Positions 43,599-51,884 of a DNA stretch of 64,000 nucleotides are shown here, piece by piece (position 1 is the first letter of the stretch; the number at the start of each line of letters is the position of its first letter). A program made the position numbers and the translations under genes. The notes beneath the pieces are model-generated. The model saw only the letters and a program-made list of their open reading frames with translations. It was not told the DNA's origin and did no database searches. The stretch is from Ga0077536 sp943370145. Lineage in GTDB: Bacteria; Pseudomonadota; Gammaproteobacteria; Ga0077536. The stretch spans positions 1 through 64,000 of the forward strand of contig CALRPY020000014.1 in the NCBI GenBank assembly GCA_943370145.1. Direction: 5' to 3'.

Positions 43599-45361
43599 AG
43601 GTCCGGTCCCACGACGATGTGCAGGCGCCACGGCTTGTCCTCGTCCGACATGCCGTTCGCAATGTCGATGCGCAGCGGCCCGATCGGCGACTGCCAGCGC
43701 AGCCCGGCACCGACGCTGTACTCGAACGGGTCCGACAGCGAGTCCACCGCGTTGCCGAAGTCGCTGAATACCGCGCCGCTCCAGGCCCCGCGGATCCCGT
43801 GCTCGAGTTCGAGGCTGCCAAGCGCGAGGTAGCGGCCACCGACGACCTTGCCATCCTCGTCGCGTGGCCCGAGCGCGCGGTAGTCGAAACCGCGGAGGCT
43901 GTTGTCGCCGCCGGCGAAAAAGCGTTGCGTGACCGGCAGCTTGTCGAAATCGGAGGTGGCCGTCGCGCCGAACTCCCCGCGTGCAATCACGCGACCCCTG
44001 CCGATTGCCTGGATGAACTTGCCGTCGATGCGCAGGCGCAGGAAAGAGATCCGCGACAGCAGCGACGACTGCGCACCGCGGACGTCGACGCCGAGCCGCA
44101 GTCCGCGGCGGGCGCGCATGCGGTCGTCGGCCCAGGTGCGGGACCAGCGCACCGACGGGATCAGCAGGCCCGTGGTCTCGATGTCGTTGCCCACGTCGAA
44201 ACGTTCCAGTTCGTAGTCGAGCGCCAGCGCTTCCTGCCAGCCGACGCGCGTCGTCAGGTGGGCGGCGCCGAGCTGGACGCGGGTGGTGTCGCTGACCTCG
44301 GTGTTCTCGTTCAGCACGCTGGTGGTGAAGGAAAGCGTGTCGATGTCGGGCCGCTGCAGGGGGATGCCGTAGCTGCCGGACAGACTGCTCGACACCGGCG
44401 AGATGCGCAGGTCGCTGTCGAAACGGTGGCCGCGCTCGTTGACGAAGGGGCGCTGCCAGGCCGCGCGCCCGCGCGGGCCCGTGTCCGTGCCATAGCCGAG
44501 CCCGAACGAGTAACGATGCGGCTTGCGCGGCTCGAGCGTGACCTCGATCGGTACCTCGTCGTGCCGGGCGAGCGCCGGCCGCGGCTCGACGGTGACGCTG
44601 GAGAAATAGTTGCTGTTGGCGAGCTTGTCCTGCAGTTCGAGCAGATCCTCGGCGCGGTACGGCGCACCGGCCTCGAAGCGCACGAAGCGCGCCAGGAAAT
44701 CGCGTGCGAGCGACGTGTCGGGCCACTGCATGGGTCCGAAGCGGTGGCGCCGCCCGCTCTCGATCGCGAGCGAAATGCGTGCGCTGCGCCGCGCCGGGTC
44801 AACGGTGACCTCGCTGGCGGTGAACTGAGCGTCGAAATAACCCCGGTCCGCGAGCAGGCGTTCGAGTTCGAGCTTGCCGGCTTCGTGCGCCGCGTGTTTC
44901 AGCACGTCGCCGGGTTGTAGCGGAAAGCGTGCGGCACTGTCCGCGAAGGCCGGATCGGCTCGCGCATCACCGCTGATGGCGATATCGAGGGCGGTGATCC
45001 GTACGGGGTCGCCACGGTCGATGCGATAGGTCGCATGCCACGACGTGCCAGCCTGCGCCAGGTTCGGGACGACGGTGGCACCGTAGTAGCCCAGGGCTTC
45101 CAGCCCGGCGTTGAGCGTCGCCGGCGCGCGGCGATACAGGGCGCGAATTCGCCCGGGCGTGAGCTTGTCGGTCTTCTCGCCCTGGGTCGCCTCCAGATGG
45201 CGCGTCAGCTGGCGGCGCAGCGCGCCCTTCACGCCCTCGAGTTCGAAGCCGTAGCTGTCAGCGCGGGCGGCGACGGTCGCGCAGGCGGCCACCAGCAGCG
45301 CCGTCGTGCGCACGAGCGCCCGGCGCAGCGGGTCGCGGCGCGTCGCCGGGATTCGCATCAT
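43595..45361 (-). CDS. tamA: Outer-membrane autotransporter assembly protein TamA
   Basis: 588 residues. A signal peptide ('VRTTALLVAACATVAARAD') is followed by three POTRA domains to about residue 275 and a 16-stranded Omp85 barrel, with 'FFAGGDNSLRGFDYRALGP' as the conserved loop-6 VRGF/Y-type motif ('LRGFDY'). The chosen ATG is 45361; upstream residues in the open frame are not signal-like. The gene is divergent from the selenoprotein and couples to tamB. Confidence 0.92.
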   Translation of the reverse strand: MMRIPATRRDPLRRALVRTTALLVAACATVAARADSYGFELEGVKGALRRQLTRHLEATQGEKTDKLTPGRIRALYRRAPATLNAGLEALGYYGATVVPNLAQAGTSWHATYRIDRGDPVRITALDIAISGDARADPAFADSAARFPLQPGDVLKHAAHEAGKLELERLLADRGYFDAQFTASEVTVDPARRSARISLAIESGRRHRFGPMQWPDTSLARDFLARFVRFEAGAPYRAEDLLELQDKLANSNYFSSVTVEPRPALARHDEVPIEVTLEPRKPHRYSFGLGYGTDTGPRGRAAWQRPFVNERGHRFDSDLRISPVSSSLSGSYGIPLQRPDIDTLSFTTSVLNENTEVSDTTRVQLGAAHLTTRVGWQEALALDYELERFDVGNDIETTGLLIPSVRWSRTWADDRMRARRGLRLGVDVRGAQSSLLSRISFLRLRIDGKFIQAIGRGRVIARGEFGATATSDFDKLPVTQRFFAGGDNSLRGFDYRALGPRDEDGKVVGGRYLALGSLELEHGIRGAWSGAVFSDFGNAVDSLSDPFEYSVGAGLRWQSPIGPLRIDIANGMSDEDKPWRLHIVVGPDL

Positions 45362-45595
45362 CGGCTGTCGGGCGAGGGCGGCGCCAGGCCTGTGGTGTGT
45401 CGCAAGTCGTGCATGTCGAATCAGCAGCGGTGCGCGAGGCGGCGGCGAAGGCCGCACGTCGCACCCGGGGTTTCGCGCGAACCAGCCGGCGCGCAGAATA
45501 GCGCAGGCTACCCGCTGCGCGGGACCGGTGCCATCGATCCACCGCTGTGATTCGATCTTTGTCCGCCCCCCAATCCGGACGTCCGGCAACGCTCG

Positions 45596-45601
45596 TATAA
45601 T
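45596..45601 (+). promoter_or_regulatory. Consensus -10 box of the selenoprotein gene
   Basis: TATAAT, a perfect sigma-70 -10 hexamer, is 35 bp before the ATG of the SelW-like gene and pointed toward it. The 5' leader would be about 28 nt and contains the GGGAG ribosome site. A -35 consensus is poor, so an activator or extended contacts may be needed. Confidence 0.6.
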
Positions 45602-45635
45602 CAACGGGAAAACAACCCGTTTGGGAGTCCGTCAG

Positions 45636-45857
45636 ATGAGCATCGAGATCGAATATTGCGTGATGTGAAGCTACAAATCGCATGCCCTCCGTGCGAGGGA
45701 CCGATTGCTGCGCCAGGGACAGCGCGACGTGCGGCTGGTCGAGGGAGGTCGCGGTATCTTCGAAATCCGCGACGCGGGGCAGGTGTTGTACTCGAAACAG
45801 CAGACCGGGCGCTTTCCGACCGACGCGGAAGTCGACGCGCTCCTGCCGCAGGCGTGA
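45636..45857 (+). CDS. Rdx/SelW-family selenoprotein with in-frame TGA (Sec)
   Basis: 73 residues if TGA 45666-45668 is read as selenocysteine. It starts at ATG 45636 with GGGAG (45623-45627) 8 nt upstream. The N-terminus reads 'MSIEIEYCVM', then Sec11, then 'SYKSHALRARDRLL', giving the C-x-x-U motif (Cys8, Sec11) of the SelW/SelT/SelH thioredoxin-like Rdx family. Beyond the TGA the same frame keeps the family hallmarks 'GGRGIFEIRDAGQVLYSK' and 'TGRFPTDAEVDALL', then ends at TGA 45857. A hairpin starts 7 nt after the Sec codon. Automatic callers stop at the first TGA. Its function is probably thiol/selenol redox regulation, but the exact role of bacterial members is unknown. Confidence 0.92.
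45676..45706 (+). promoter_or_regulatory. Candidate bacterial SECIS hairpin
   Basis: It lies inside the coding sequence just after the Sec codon. A lower stem AATCG (45676-45680) pairs with CGATT (45702-45706). An upper stem CCCTC (45685-45689) pairs with GAGGG (45695-45699), with the 5-nt apical loop CGTGC containing a GU dinucleotide about 25 nt downstream of the UGA. This distance and size match SelB-recognised bacterial SECIS elements. The internal loop is asymmetric (4 and 2 nt). Confidence 0.75.
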
Positions 45858-45912
45858 GCGCAGTGCGTGGGCGCGCCCCGGCAGCCCTGTCCGCGTGCGG
45901 GCAGTGACGAAA

Positions 45913-46398
45913 ATGCTGCTGCTTGCGGTCGGCATCGTCGTCGTCGGCGCCATGGTGTTGCTCATCGCCGGCCGGTTGGGCTGGCTCGCGGGCACACCGC
46001 CTGTCGACCTCGGGGTGCGCGATGGGCGGCTGAAGCCGCCGTCGGCGACACGCAACAGCGTCAGCAGCCAGGCCTCGCTGTATCCCGCGGCTCCCCAGCG
46101 CAAATATGCGGAGATTGCGCCCCTGCGCTGCGAGGGGGACCCGGTGTCGGCGATGGTCCGCCTGGTCAAGGTGCTCGGCACGCTGCCGGGCGCGACAATT
46201 GTCGAGGCGCGGCCCGATTACCTCTACGCGCAGTTCACGACGCGCTGGTTGCGCTTCGTCGACGACGTCGAGTTCATGGCGGCGCCGGACGAGGGCGTCA
46301 TCCACCTGCGCTCGGCATCACGCGTCGGGCGCGAGGATCTCGGCACCAACCGGCGACGCATCGAGGCGATACGCGCCGCCTGCGGGGACCTGCGCTAG
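45913..46398 (+). CDS. DUF1499 domain protein
   Basis: 161 residues with an N-terminal membrane helix ('LLLAVGIVVVGAMVLLIAG') and the DUF1499 core: 'VSSQASLYPAAPQRKYAEIAPL', 'TIVEARPDYLYAQFTTRWLRFVDDVEF' and 'GVIHLRSASRVGREDLGTNRRRIEAIR'. The family is widespread but uncharacterised. The ATG at 45913 (GTG 45904 also possible) is 55 nt after the selenoprotein, so the two may be co-transcribed. Confidence 0.8.
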   Translation: MLLLAVGIVVVGAMVLLIAGRLGWLAGTPPVDLGVRDGRLKPPSATRNSVSSQASLYPAAPQRKYAEIAPLRCEGDPVSAMVRLVKVLGTLPGATIVEARPDYLYAQFTTRWLRFVDDVEFMAAPDEGVIHLRSASRVGREDLGTNRRRIEAIRAACGDLR

Positions 46399-46455
46399 GA
46401 TCCTGCGCATGACTGACGTGCGTTCGATGCACCCGCCTCCGCCGGCGTCGCGCGC

Positions 46456-47013
46456 ATGGGGCATGCCATGAACGACCAGGAACCGGGCGTCGAACTGATC
46501 CGCGCCATCGCCTTCGCCAAGGGCAAGCACCGCGACCAGCGGCGCAAGGGCCGGGCCGCCTCGCCCTACATCAATCACCCGATAGCGCTCGCGCGCGTGC
46601 TCGCCGTCGAGGCCGACATCCGCGACCCGCTGGTGCTGTCGTCCGCCATCCTCCACGACACGATTGAGGATACCGAGACCACTGCGGCCGAGCTCGCAAG
46701 CGAATTCGGTCCCGAGGTCAGTTCCGTCGTGCTCGAGGTCTCCGACGACAAGACGCTCGAGAAGCATGTCCGCAAGCAACTGCAGATCGAGCACGCCCCG
46801 CACGCCTCGCGGGCCGCCAAGCTCGTGAAGCTCGCCGACAAGATCTGCAACCTGCGCGACATCCTCGAAGACCCGCCGCCCGACTGGTCGCTGGCGCGCA
46901 AGCTCGAATATTTCGACTGGGCGGTGCGGGTGATCGACGGCCTGCGCGGCGTGCATCCCCGCCTCGAGGCACTGTTCGACGCAGTCTACGCGCGCAAATC
47001 CGAGCTGGGCTGA
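46456..47013 (+). CDS. MESH1-like HD-domain phosphohydrolase (small alarmone hydrolase)
   Basis: 185 residues. The HD-domain residues are present: 'KHRDQRRKG', 'PYINHPI', 'ILHDTIEDTETT' (His67-Asp68, Glu71-Asp72) and 'KLVKLADKICNLRDI'. The stretch resembles metazoan SpoT homologue MESH1 and bacterial small alarmone hydrolases throughout, and there is no synthetase domain. The predicted role is Mn2+-dependent removal of the 3'-pyrophosphate from (p)ppGpp, with NADPH phosphatase activity known for MESH1. Start ATG 46456 or 46468. Confidence 0.82.
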   Translation: MGHAMNDQEPGVELIRAIAFAKGKHRDQRRKGRAASPYINHPIALARVLAVEADIRDPLVLSSAILHDTIEDTETTAAELASEFGPEVSSVVLEVSDDKTLEKHVRKQLQIEHAPHASRAAKLVKLADKICNLRDILEDPPPDWSLARKLEYFDWAVRVIDGLRGVHPRLEALFDAVYARKSELG

Positions 47014-47152
47014 CGCGCCACCGCGCGCCGCCCCCGTTTGAGGGATGGCGCACCGGGGGTTGGAAGCCCCAAAGTCCGCGTGGGCCATGCGGCCCGTCAC
47101 CGCATTCCGGTGCGCGTCGGCAAAGCACCCCGATCTTCATGGAGAGTTCCCA

Positions 47153-47917
47153 ATGTCCGCCATGCTCGAAGGCAAAGTCATCCTGGTCACCGGTGGCAGC
47201 ACCGGCATCGGCCGCGCCACATCCACCATCCTCGCGCGCGAGGGCGCCAGGGTCGTCATTGCCGATCTGCAGGATGCGGAGGGTGAAAAGACCGTCGAAT
47301 TGGTCAAGGCCGCGGGTGGTCACGCCGAATACCACCACGTCGACGTTGGCAGCGTCGAGCAGGTCAGCGCGCTGGTCGCAGGTATCGCGAAGGACCACGG
47401 CCGTCTCGACGGTGCGTTCAACAATGCGGGTATCGAAGGTCCCACCGCGAAAATCTTCGATTACTCGCTCGACGAGTGGCAGCGGGTGCTGCAGGTCAAC
47501 CTGACCGGTGTGTTCATCTGCATGAAGTGCGAAATCGAGCAGATGAAGAAGCAGAACGGGGGCGGCTCGATCGTCAGCACCGCGTCCGCCGCCGGCCTCA
47601 TCGGCATCCCGGGCGCGAGCGCCTACAACTCCGCCAAGCACGGTGTCGTCGGCCTGACCAAGACCGCGGCGCTCGAGTACGCGAGCCGCAACATCCGCTT
47701 CAACGCGGTGTGCCCGGGTTTCATCGAAACGCCGATGCTGAACCGCGTGACCGAGGCGAGCGTGAAAATCCGCGACTCCCTGATTTCGACGGTGCCGATG
47801 AAGCGTGTCGCGCAGCCGTCCGAAATCGGCGAGGCCGTCGCGTGGCTGCTGTCCGATCGCTCGAGTTACGTCACCGGCGTGGCGCTGCCGGTGGACGGCG
47901 GCTGGGTCGCGCAATAG
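47153..47917 (+). CDS. Short-chain dehydrogenase/reductase
   Basis: 254 residues of classical SDR type, with the cofactor loop 'TGGSTGIGRA' near the N-terminus and the catalytic motif 'YNSAKHG'. The family's 'VCPGFIETPML' C-terminal segment is present. It begins at ATG 47153 with a GGAGA ribosome site. The upstream in-frame stretch (47045-47152) is not conserved-looking. The substrate is unknown. Confidence 0.85.
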   Translation: MSAMLEGKVILVTGGSTGIGRATSTILAREGARVVIADLQDAEGEKTVELVKAAGGHAEYHHVDVGSVEQVSALVAGIAKDHGRLDGAFNNAGIEGPTAKIFDYSLDEWQRVLQVNLTGVFICMKCEIEQMKKQNGGGSIVSTASAAGLIGIPGASAYNSAKHGVVGLTKTAALEYASRNIRFNAVCPGFIETPMLNRVTEASVKIRDSLISTVPMKRVAQPSEIGEAVAWLLSDRSSYVTGVALPVDGGWVAQ

Positions 47918-47991
47918 CCGCGCACGACGGTCCCCGCCGATGAGACCCCGGGTCGGGCCCTGCCGGGTCTGGCCCCGAGCCCGCGTCCGGT

Positions 47992-48186
47992 TCAGTAGAG
48001 GCCTTCGCCCAGTTCCAGCAATTCGTCGCGCAGATCGCGCGCCACGTTGCCGGAAAGACGCAGCGCCACTTCCCGGCCGGCGCTGTCGATGAACATCAGG
48101 CGTACGCCCCGGTGCGCTTCATGACGGACGTCGACCAGCACGTCCATGATCTCGTCGTCGTGCGGCAACGGAAATACTGCGGCCAT
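47992..48186 (-). CDS. Small conserved-looking hypothetical protein
   Basis: 64 residues, starting at ATG 48186 with GGAG upstream. It reads 'HDDEIMDVLVDVRHEAHRGVRLMFIDSAGREVALRLSGNVARDLRDELLELGEGLY', a balanced beta-strand/helix sequence. I do not recognise it. The upstream extension of the frame is Arg/Pro-rich and was not used. Confidence 0.55.
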   Translation of the reverse strand: MAAVFPLPHDDEIMDVLVDVRHEAHRGVRLMFIDSAGREVALRLSGNVARDLRDELLELGEGLY

Positions 48187-48414
48187 CGTCGTGCTCCATG
48201 CGGATGAGACGGCGCGCAGCTTAGGGGCCGAGTCTTTCGGTTTGATGTCAGGCCGCCCCGCCTGGTGACGCCGGCATGTGTACACGTGACCCGGTGCCTG
48301 CGACCGTGGGGCATGCCGGCACGGCGTCCGGGCCCCGTGACGATTGGCAGTGCACGTCGGGCGATGCCACACTGCGGATGACGCAGCGCCGCATCACGGC
48401 GCGGGAGATTCCGG

Positions 48415-49194
48415 ATGACTCGCGCCAACCGACTCTGGCCCCTGCTGACCGCGACGATGCGCTACGAGAAAAGCGTCTCCACCCGCGGCCGCGGCGCGGG
48501 GGTGTACATCGACGCGCCGATACTCGCCTACCTCATCGAGACACCGAACGGACGCATCCTCTACGACGTCGGCTGCGATTACCGCAAGATTGCCGACCCG
48601 GCCGTGTGCGCTGCGCACTACGACGCGATGCGTCCGCGCTTCGAACCGCCCCTGATGGATGAGGCGCAGCGCATCCCGAGCTATCTGGCGGCGCTGGGCC
48701 TCACGCCGCGCGACATCGATCTCGTGTTCCTCGGTCACCTGCATTTCGATCACGCGGGTGGTCTGTGCGATCTGCCCGGCTGTGACGTGCACGTGCAGGC
48801 GGACGAACTGGCCGCCGCGCGCAGTGGCGACGATGGCGGCGTGTTCGCGGACGAGATCGCCGGTGCGGCGTCATGGACCGTCAGGCACGGTGAGTACCAG
48901 GTCGCGCCCGGCGTCGATGCGATTGCGAGCCCCGGTCACACCGCGGGTCACATGTCGCTGCTGATAGAGCGGTCGCGCGGGCGGCCGGTGATCCTGTGCG
49001 GCGACGCGGCGGACCTGACGGAGAATCTCACCGACGACGTCGCGCCCGGATACTGCTGGCAGGACAACGAGGCGCTCGCGCTGGACAGCATCGCCCGGCT
49101 TAAAGGTCTCGCGCGGATTACCAATGCCGAGCTCTGGCCGAACCACGACATGGCGTTCTTCCGCCGCCTGCCGCCGTTTCCGGCGTCGGCATAG
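48415..49194 (+). CDS. MBL-fold hydrolase, AHL-lactonase (AiiA/YtnP)-like
   Basis: 259 residues with the zinc motif 'HLHFDHAGG' (His108, His110, Asp112, His113), then His175 and His179 ('SPGHTAGH'), Asp197 and His244, all ligands of the lactonase family. Lengthwise it fits N-acyl-homoserine lactonases, which degrade quorum-sensing signals, but other carboxylester or lactone substrates are possible. It stands alone before the repeat element. Confidence 0.8.
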   Translation: MTRANRLWPLLTATMRYEKSVSTRGRGAGVYIDAPILAYLIETPNGRILYDVGCDYRKIADPAVCAAHYDAMRPRFEPPLMDEAQRIPSYLAALGLTPRDIDLVFLGHLHFDHAGGLCDLPGCDVHVQADELAAARSGDDGGVFADEIAGAASWTVRHGEYQVAPGVDAIASPGHTAGHMSLLIERSRGRPVILCGDAADLTENLTDDVAPGYCWQDNEALALDSIARLKGLARITNAELWPNHDMAFFRRLPPFPASA

Positions 49195-49246
49195 GCGGGT
49201 CCATGGTGGCGCTGCCGCGACGGAGGCATATACCCACAACGACTTC

Positions 49247-49452
49247 GTCTGCTCCGTGCTCTCCGTGTCCTTGTTGCTCCGTGGTGAGACCAAACGCTCC
49301 TGCGCGACGGGACGCCGCCTTTTTTTACCACGGAGGGCACGGAGAGCACGGAGCAGGCAAGAGATGAGGCATGCGCCGCCGGCGCGGCAGTGCCCTGCAG
49401 TCGCCATGAGCCCACTCAATCCCTCTCGGTGTTCTCGGCGTTCCCGGTGGCT
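49247..49452. repeat. Nested palindromic intergenic repeat element, copy 2
   Basis: The inner arms CTGCTCCGTGCTCTCCGTGT (starting about 49250) and TACCACGGAGGGCACGGAGA (starting about 49326) are inverted copies, with a T-run near the turn. A CTCTCGGTGTTCTCGGCGTT outer arm lies near 49423-49450. The same motifs, arranged more completely, are at 4331-4620. It lies in the 290-bp gap between the lactonase-like and VOC genes and contains no gene. Confidence 0.7.
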
Positions 49453-49484
49453 GACGCTCCGCTCGCAGCGGCTGGGCCCGACGC

Positions 49485-50009
49485 TCAGAGCTTCATCCTG
49501 CGCACCGGCTCACGCCCATCCCAGCCTTTCGCCGCGTCCTCGACCATCAGGAACAGGTCCTTGAAGACCGCCGAGTTGTCCCACAGCTCGGTGTAGTGGC
49601 CGATGCTCGCCACCGTGTCGAAGTAGGTCAGCGGGGCGCCGCCCACGGTGCATTCAAAGGCGGCTTCCACGCCGCGCGCGCGATAGTCCGCACAGGCGGC
49701 CGCGTAGTCGACCGGCATCACGCCGAAGTGATGGACCCCCACCCGCCCCGCGTCCAGGAATTCCCGGTACACCGACGGCGCGTCGTTGTGCTGCTGGATG
49801 ATCTCGATCTGCAGGTCGCCGCTGTTGCCGAGCGCGAGGCTCACGTCGACGTCCGATGGCTGGCCGCGATAGCGCTGGTCCTGCAGCGGGCAGTGTTCGA
49901 ACAGGAAGAAGGGCCCGACCTTGAGGACACTGCTCCAGTAGTGCAGTGCGGCATCGAGGTCGCGCACGACATAGGCGAGCTGGCGGACGGTTTGCAGGGG
50001 CTGGGTCAT
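49485..50009 (-). CDS. VOC-superfamily (glyoxalase/dioxygenase fold) protein
   Basis: 174 residues. It has paired beta-alpha-beta-beta-beta modules: 'QLAYVVRDLDAALHYWSSVLKVGPFF' begins module 1 and 'GVHHFGVMPVDYAAACADYRARGVEAAF' module 2, with the metal-site style His and a Glu in 'GHYTELWD'. It resembles small VOC lyases and extradiol-like proteins. The start at ATG 50009 has GGAG upstream. It is divergent from a luciferase-like oxidoreductase. Confidence 0.82.
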   Translation of the reverse strand: MTQPLQTVRQLAYVVRDLDAALHYWSSVLKVGPFFLFEHCPLQDQRYRGQPSDVDVSLALGNSGDLQIEIIQQHNDAPSVYREFLDAGRVGVHHFGVMPVDYAAACADYRARGVEAAFECTVGGAPLTYFDTVASIGHYTELWDNSAVFKDLFLMVEDAAKGWDGREPVRRMKL

Positions 50010-50192
50010 GTTCGATACTCCGTGTGGGGTTGCACGGCTCGACACTAGCCCGACCCTGCAGCGGACGCCAGGTCCGGGCGCTCGCGGTGTCCTTGTGTTT
50101 TGCACGACCATTCTATAAACGTGGACACCGGGCGCCGCACGGCCGCAGCCGCTGACCACGCCACGACAACGCATCACCAGAGGGGGTTCCGC

Positions 50193-51173
50193 ATGCATCC
50201 ACCGCGATTCGGCATGTTCCTGCTGCCGGACGACGTGAAGATCGCCATCGAGGCGGCCCGCCGCGCCGAGGGCGACGGTTTCTACTCGGTTTCGCTCAAC
50301 GATCATTTCTACTCACCGTTCGGTGGCGCGCGCACGCCGCAGCTCGAGTGCTTCACCGCACTGACGGCGATGGCGATGGTGACGAAGCGCGTGAAGCTTG
50401 CGCCGGCCGTGGTCGCCGCCTCCTTCCGCTCGCCGGCGCTGCTCGCAAAGTGCGCGACCACCCTCGACCATGCCAGCGATGGACGCCTGATCCTGGGGCT
50501 CGGCGCCGGCTGGCAGGTCAGCGAGTATGTCGCCCACGGCTATCCGTTCCCGCCGACTCCCCAACGCGTGGAGGAACTCGGCGAATGCGTGCAGATCCTG
50601 AAGGCGCTGTGGACCGAGGAAGCGCCGACCTACCAGGGCAAGCACTTCTCGATCACGGACGGCGGCAATAACCCGCGTCCGCTGCAGACACCCCATCCGC
50701 CGATCATGCTCGGCGGTTCCGCGCCCTCGCTGCTCAAGCTCGCCGCTGCCCACGCGCAGATCCTGAACATCATCCCGCCGACGTCGAACGGCCAGCACTT
50801 CCCCGACGACCCGGTGGCAACGCTGCGCTTCGACATGCCGCGGATGAAATCGAAGATCGCCCAGCTCCACGACCTCATGCGCGGCGTCGGCCGCGATCCG
50901 GCCGAGATGGAACTCGGTGGCCTGCTGCTGCTCGGCATGTCGCGCAACGAGCACGACAGCGGGCTGCGCGACATGGCGAAGCAGCTGGGCTTCGACGACT
51001 ACGAGTCCGCCCGCAGGTCGCCCGTCGCGCTGCTCGGCACGCCCTCGCAGCTGCGTGACACCCTTGCCGAGCGCATCGCGGACACCGGCGTGACCTACTA
51101 CATGATGCTGGCCGCGAACGACGAGTCATGGGACCTGTTCGCGCGGGAAGTACTGCCGCACTTCGCCGGCTGA
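50193..51173 (+). CDS. Luciferase-like (LLM class) flavin-dependent oxidoreductase
   Basis: 326 residues. It begins 'RFGMFLLPDDVKIAIEAARRAEGDGFYSVSLNDHF', the LLM TIM-barrel N-terminus, and has 'KLAPAVVAASFRSPALLAKCATTLDHASDGRLILGLGAGW', a hallmark block. Cofactor (FMN or F420) and substrate are not determinable. The ATG at 50193 has an AGAGGGGG ribosome site. A near-perfect hairpin follows the gene. Confidence 0.86.
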   Translation: MHPPRFGMFLLPDDVKIAIEAARRAEGDGFYSVSLNDHFYSPFGGARTPQLECFTALTAMAMVTKRVKLAPAVVAASFRSPALLAKCATTLDHASDGRLILGLGAGWQVSEYVAHGYPFPPTPQRVEELGECVQILKALWTEEAPTYQGKHFSITDGGNNPRPLQTPHPPIMLGGSAPSLLKLAAAHAQILNIIPPTSNGQHFPDDPVATLRFDMPRMKSKIAQLHDLMRGVGRDPAEMELGGLLLLGMSRNEHDSGLRDMAKQLGFDDYESARRSPVALLGTPSQLRDTLAERIADTGVTYYMMLAANDESWDLFAREVLPHFAG

Positions 51174-51180
51174 AGCCGGG

Positions 51181-51204
51181 CCGGGCGCGGCCTGCCGCGC
51201 CCGG
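51181..51204 (+). terminator. GC-rich hairpin after the LLM oxidoreductase
   Basis: CCGGGCGCGG (51181-51190) pairs perfectly with CCGCGCCCGG (51195-51204) around a 4-nt loop. It lies 7 nt after the stop. There is no U-tract, so termination efficiency is uncertain. Confidence 0.5.
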
Positions 51205-51240
51205 TTACACTGCCCGCCCCGCTACTTTCCGGACAGTCCG

Positions 51241-51792
51241 ATGGCCCTGAAGGCGACCGTATACAAGGCCGAACTGCAGCTGAGCGACATGGATCGCCAT
51301 TACTACGCGACCCATGCACTGACGCTCGCGCGGCATCCCTCGGAAACCGACGAACGCCTGATGCTGCGCGTGCTCGCCTTCGCACTGCTCGCGTCGGACA
51401 CGCTCGAATTCGGCCGCGGGCTGAGTACGCAGGACGAACCGGATCTCTGGCAGAAGGATCTCACCGGCGACATCGAACGCTGGATCGACCTCGGCCAGCC
51501 GGACGAACAGCGCATCCGTCGCGCCTGCGGCCGCGCGCGGGAGGTGGTGGTCGTCAACTACGGCGGACGCGCCGCCGATCTGTGGTGGGAGAAGAACGCG
51601 GCGGGGCTGTCCCGCCTCGACAACCTCGGCGTGATCGACATCGCGGCCGGAGAATGTGGCGCGCTCGCCGCCCTCGCGAAGCGCAACATGACGCTGCAGG
51701 CCCTGATCCAGGACGGGCAGGTGCAGTTCATCGGCGAGGACGGCAGCGTCGATCTCGCGCCGCGCTGGCGCCAGCGTCCCGCCGCGCACTGA
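51241..51792 (+). CDS. yaeQ: YaeQ-family protein
   Basis: 183 residues, the usual YaeQ length. 'ALKATVYKAELQLSDMDRHYYATHALTLARHPSETDERLMLRVLAFAL' is the diagnostic N-terminal half, with 'PDLWQKDLTGDIERWIDLGQPDEQRIR' next. The fold is PD-(D/E)XK nuclease-like; the role is unclear, with an early link to RfaH suppression reported. It is a single gene upstream of the tandem repeat. Confidence 0.9.
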   Translation: MALKATVYKAELQLSDMDRHYYATHALTLARHPSETDERLMLRVLAFALLASDTLEFGRGLSTQDEPDLWQKDLTGDIERWIDLGQPDEQRIRRACGRAREVVVVNYGGRAADLWWEKNAAGLSRLDNLGVIDIAAGECGALAALAKRNMTLQALIQDGQVQFIGEDGSVDLAPRWRQRPAAH

Positions 51793-51884
51793 AGAATCCG
51801 GCGATCGTCGGCACCGCACAGGCAGCAGCATTGCGCGCCACCAGGGCATCCCTGTCCACGGATGAGTGAATATTCGCCTCTCCC

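Noticed and set aside
43599..44726. Extended tamB frame of 1709 residues
   Set aside because: The extra residues are a shadow of tamA. The GTG at 43598 overlapping the tamA stop is the sensible start.
45666..45668. Reading the TGA as a true stop or the gene as a pseudogene
   Set aside because: The frame after the TGA keeps family-specific residues, ends at a proper stop, and the TGA occupies exactly the CxxU selenocysteine position with a hairpin after it.
45682..45912. N-terminal extension of the DUF1499 frame over the selenoprotein
   Set aside because: It overlaps the Sec-containing frame in another phase and has Arg/Ser-rich noise. The family begins near the membrane helix at 45913.
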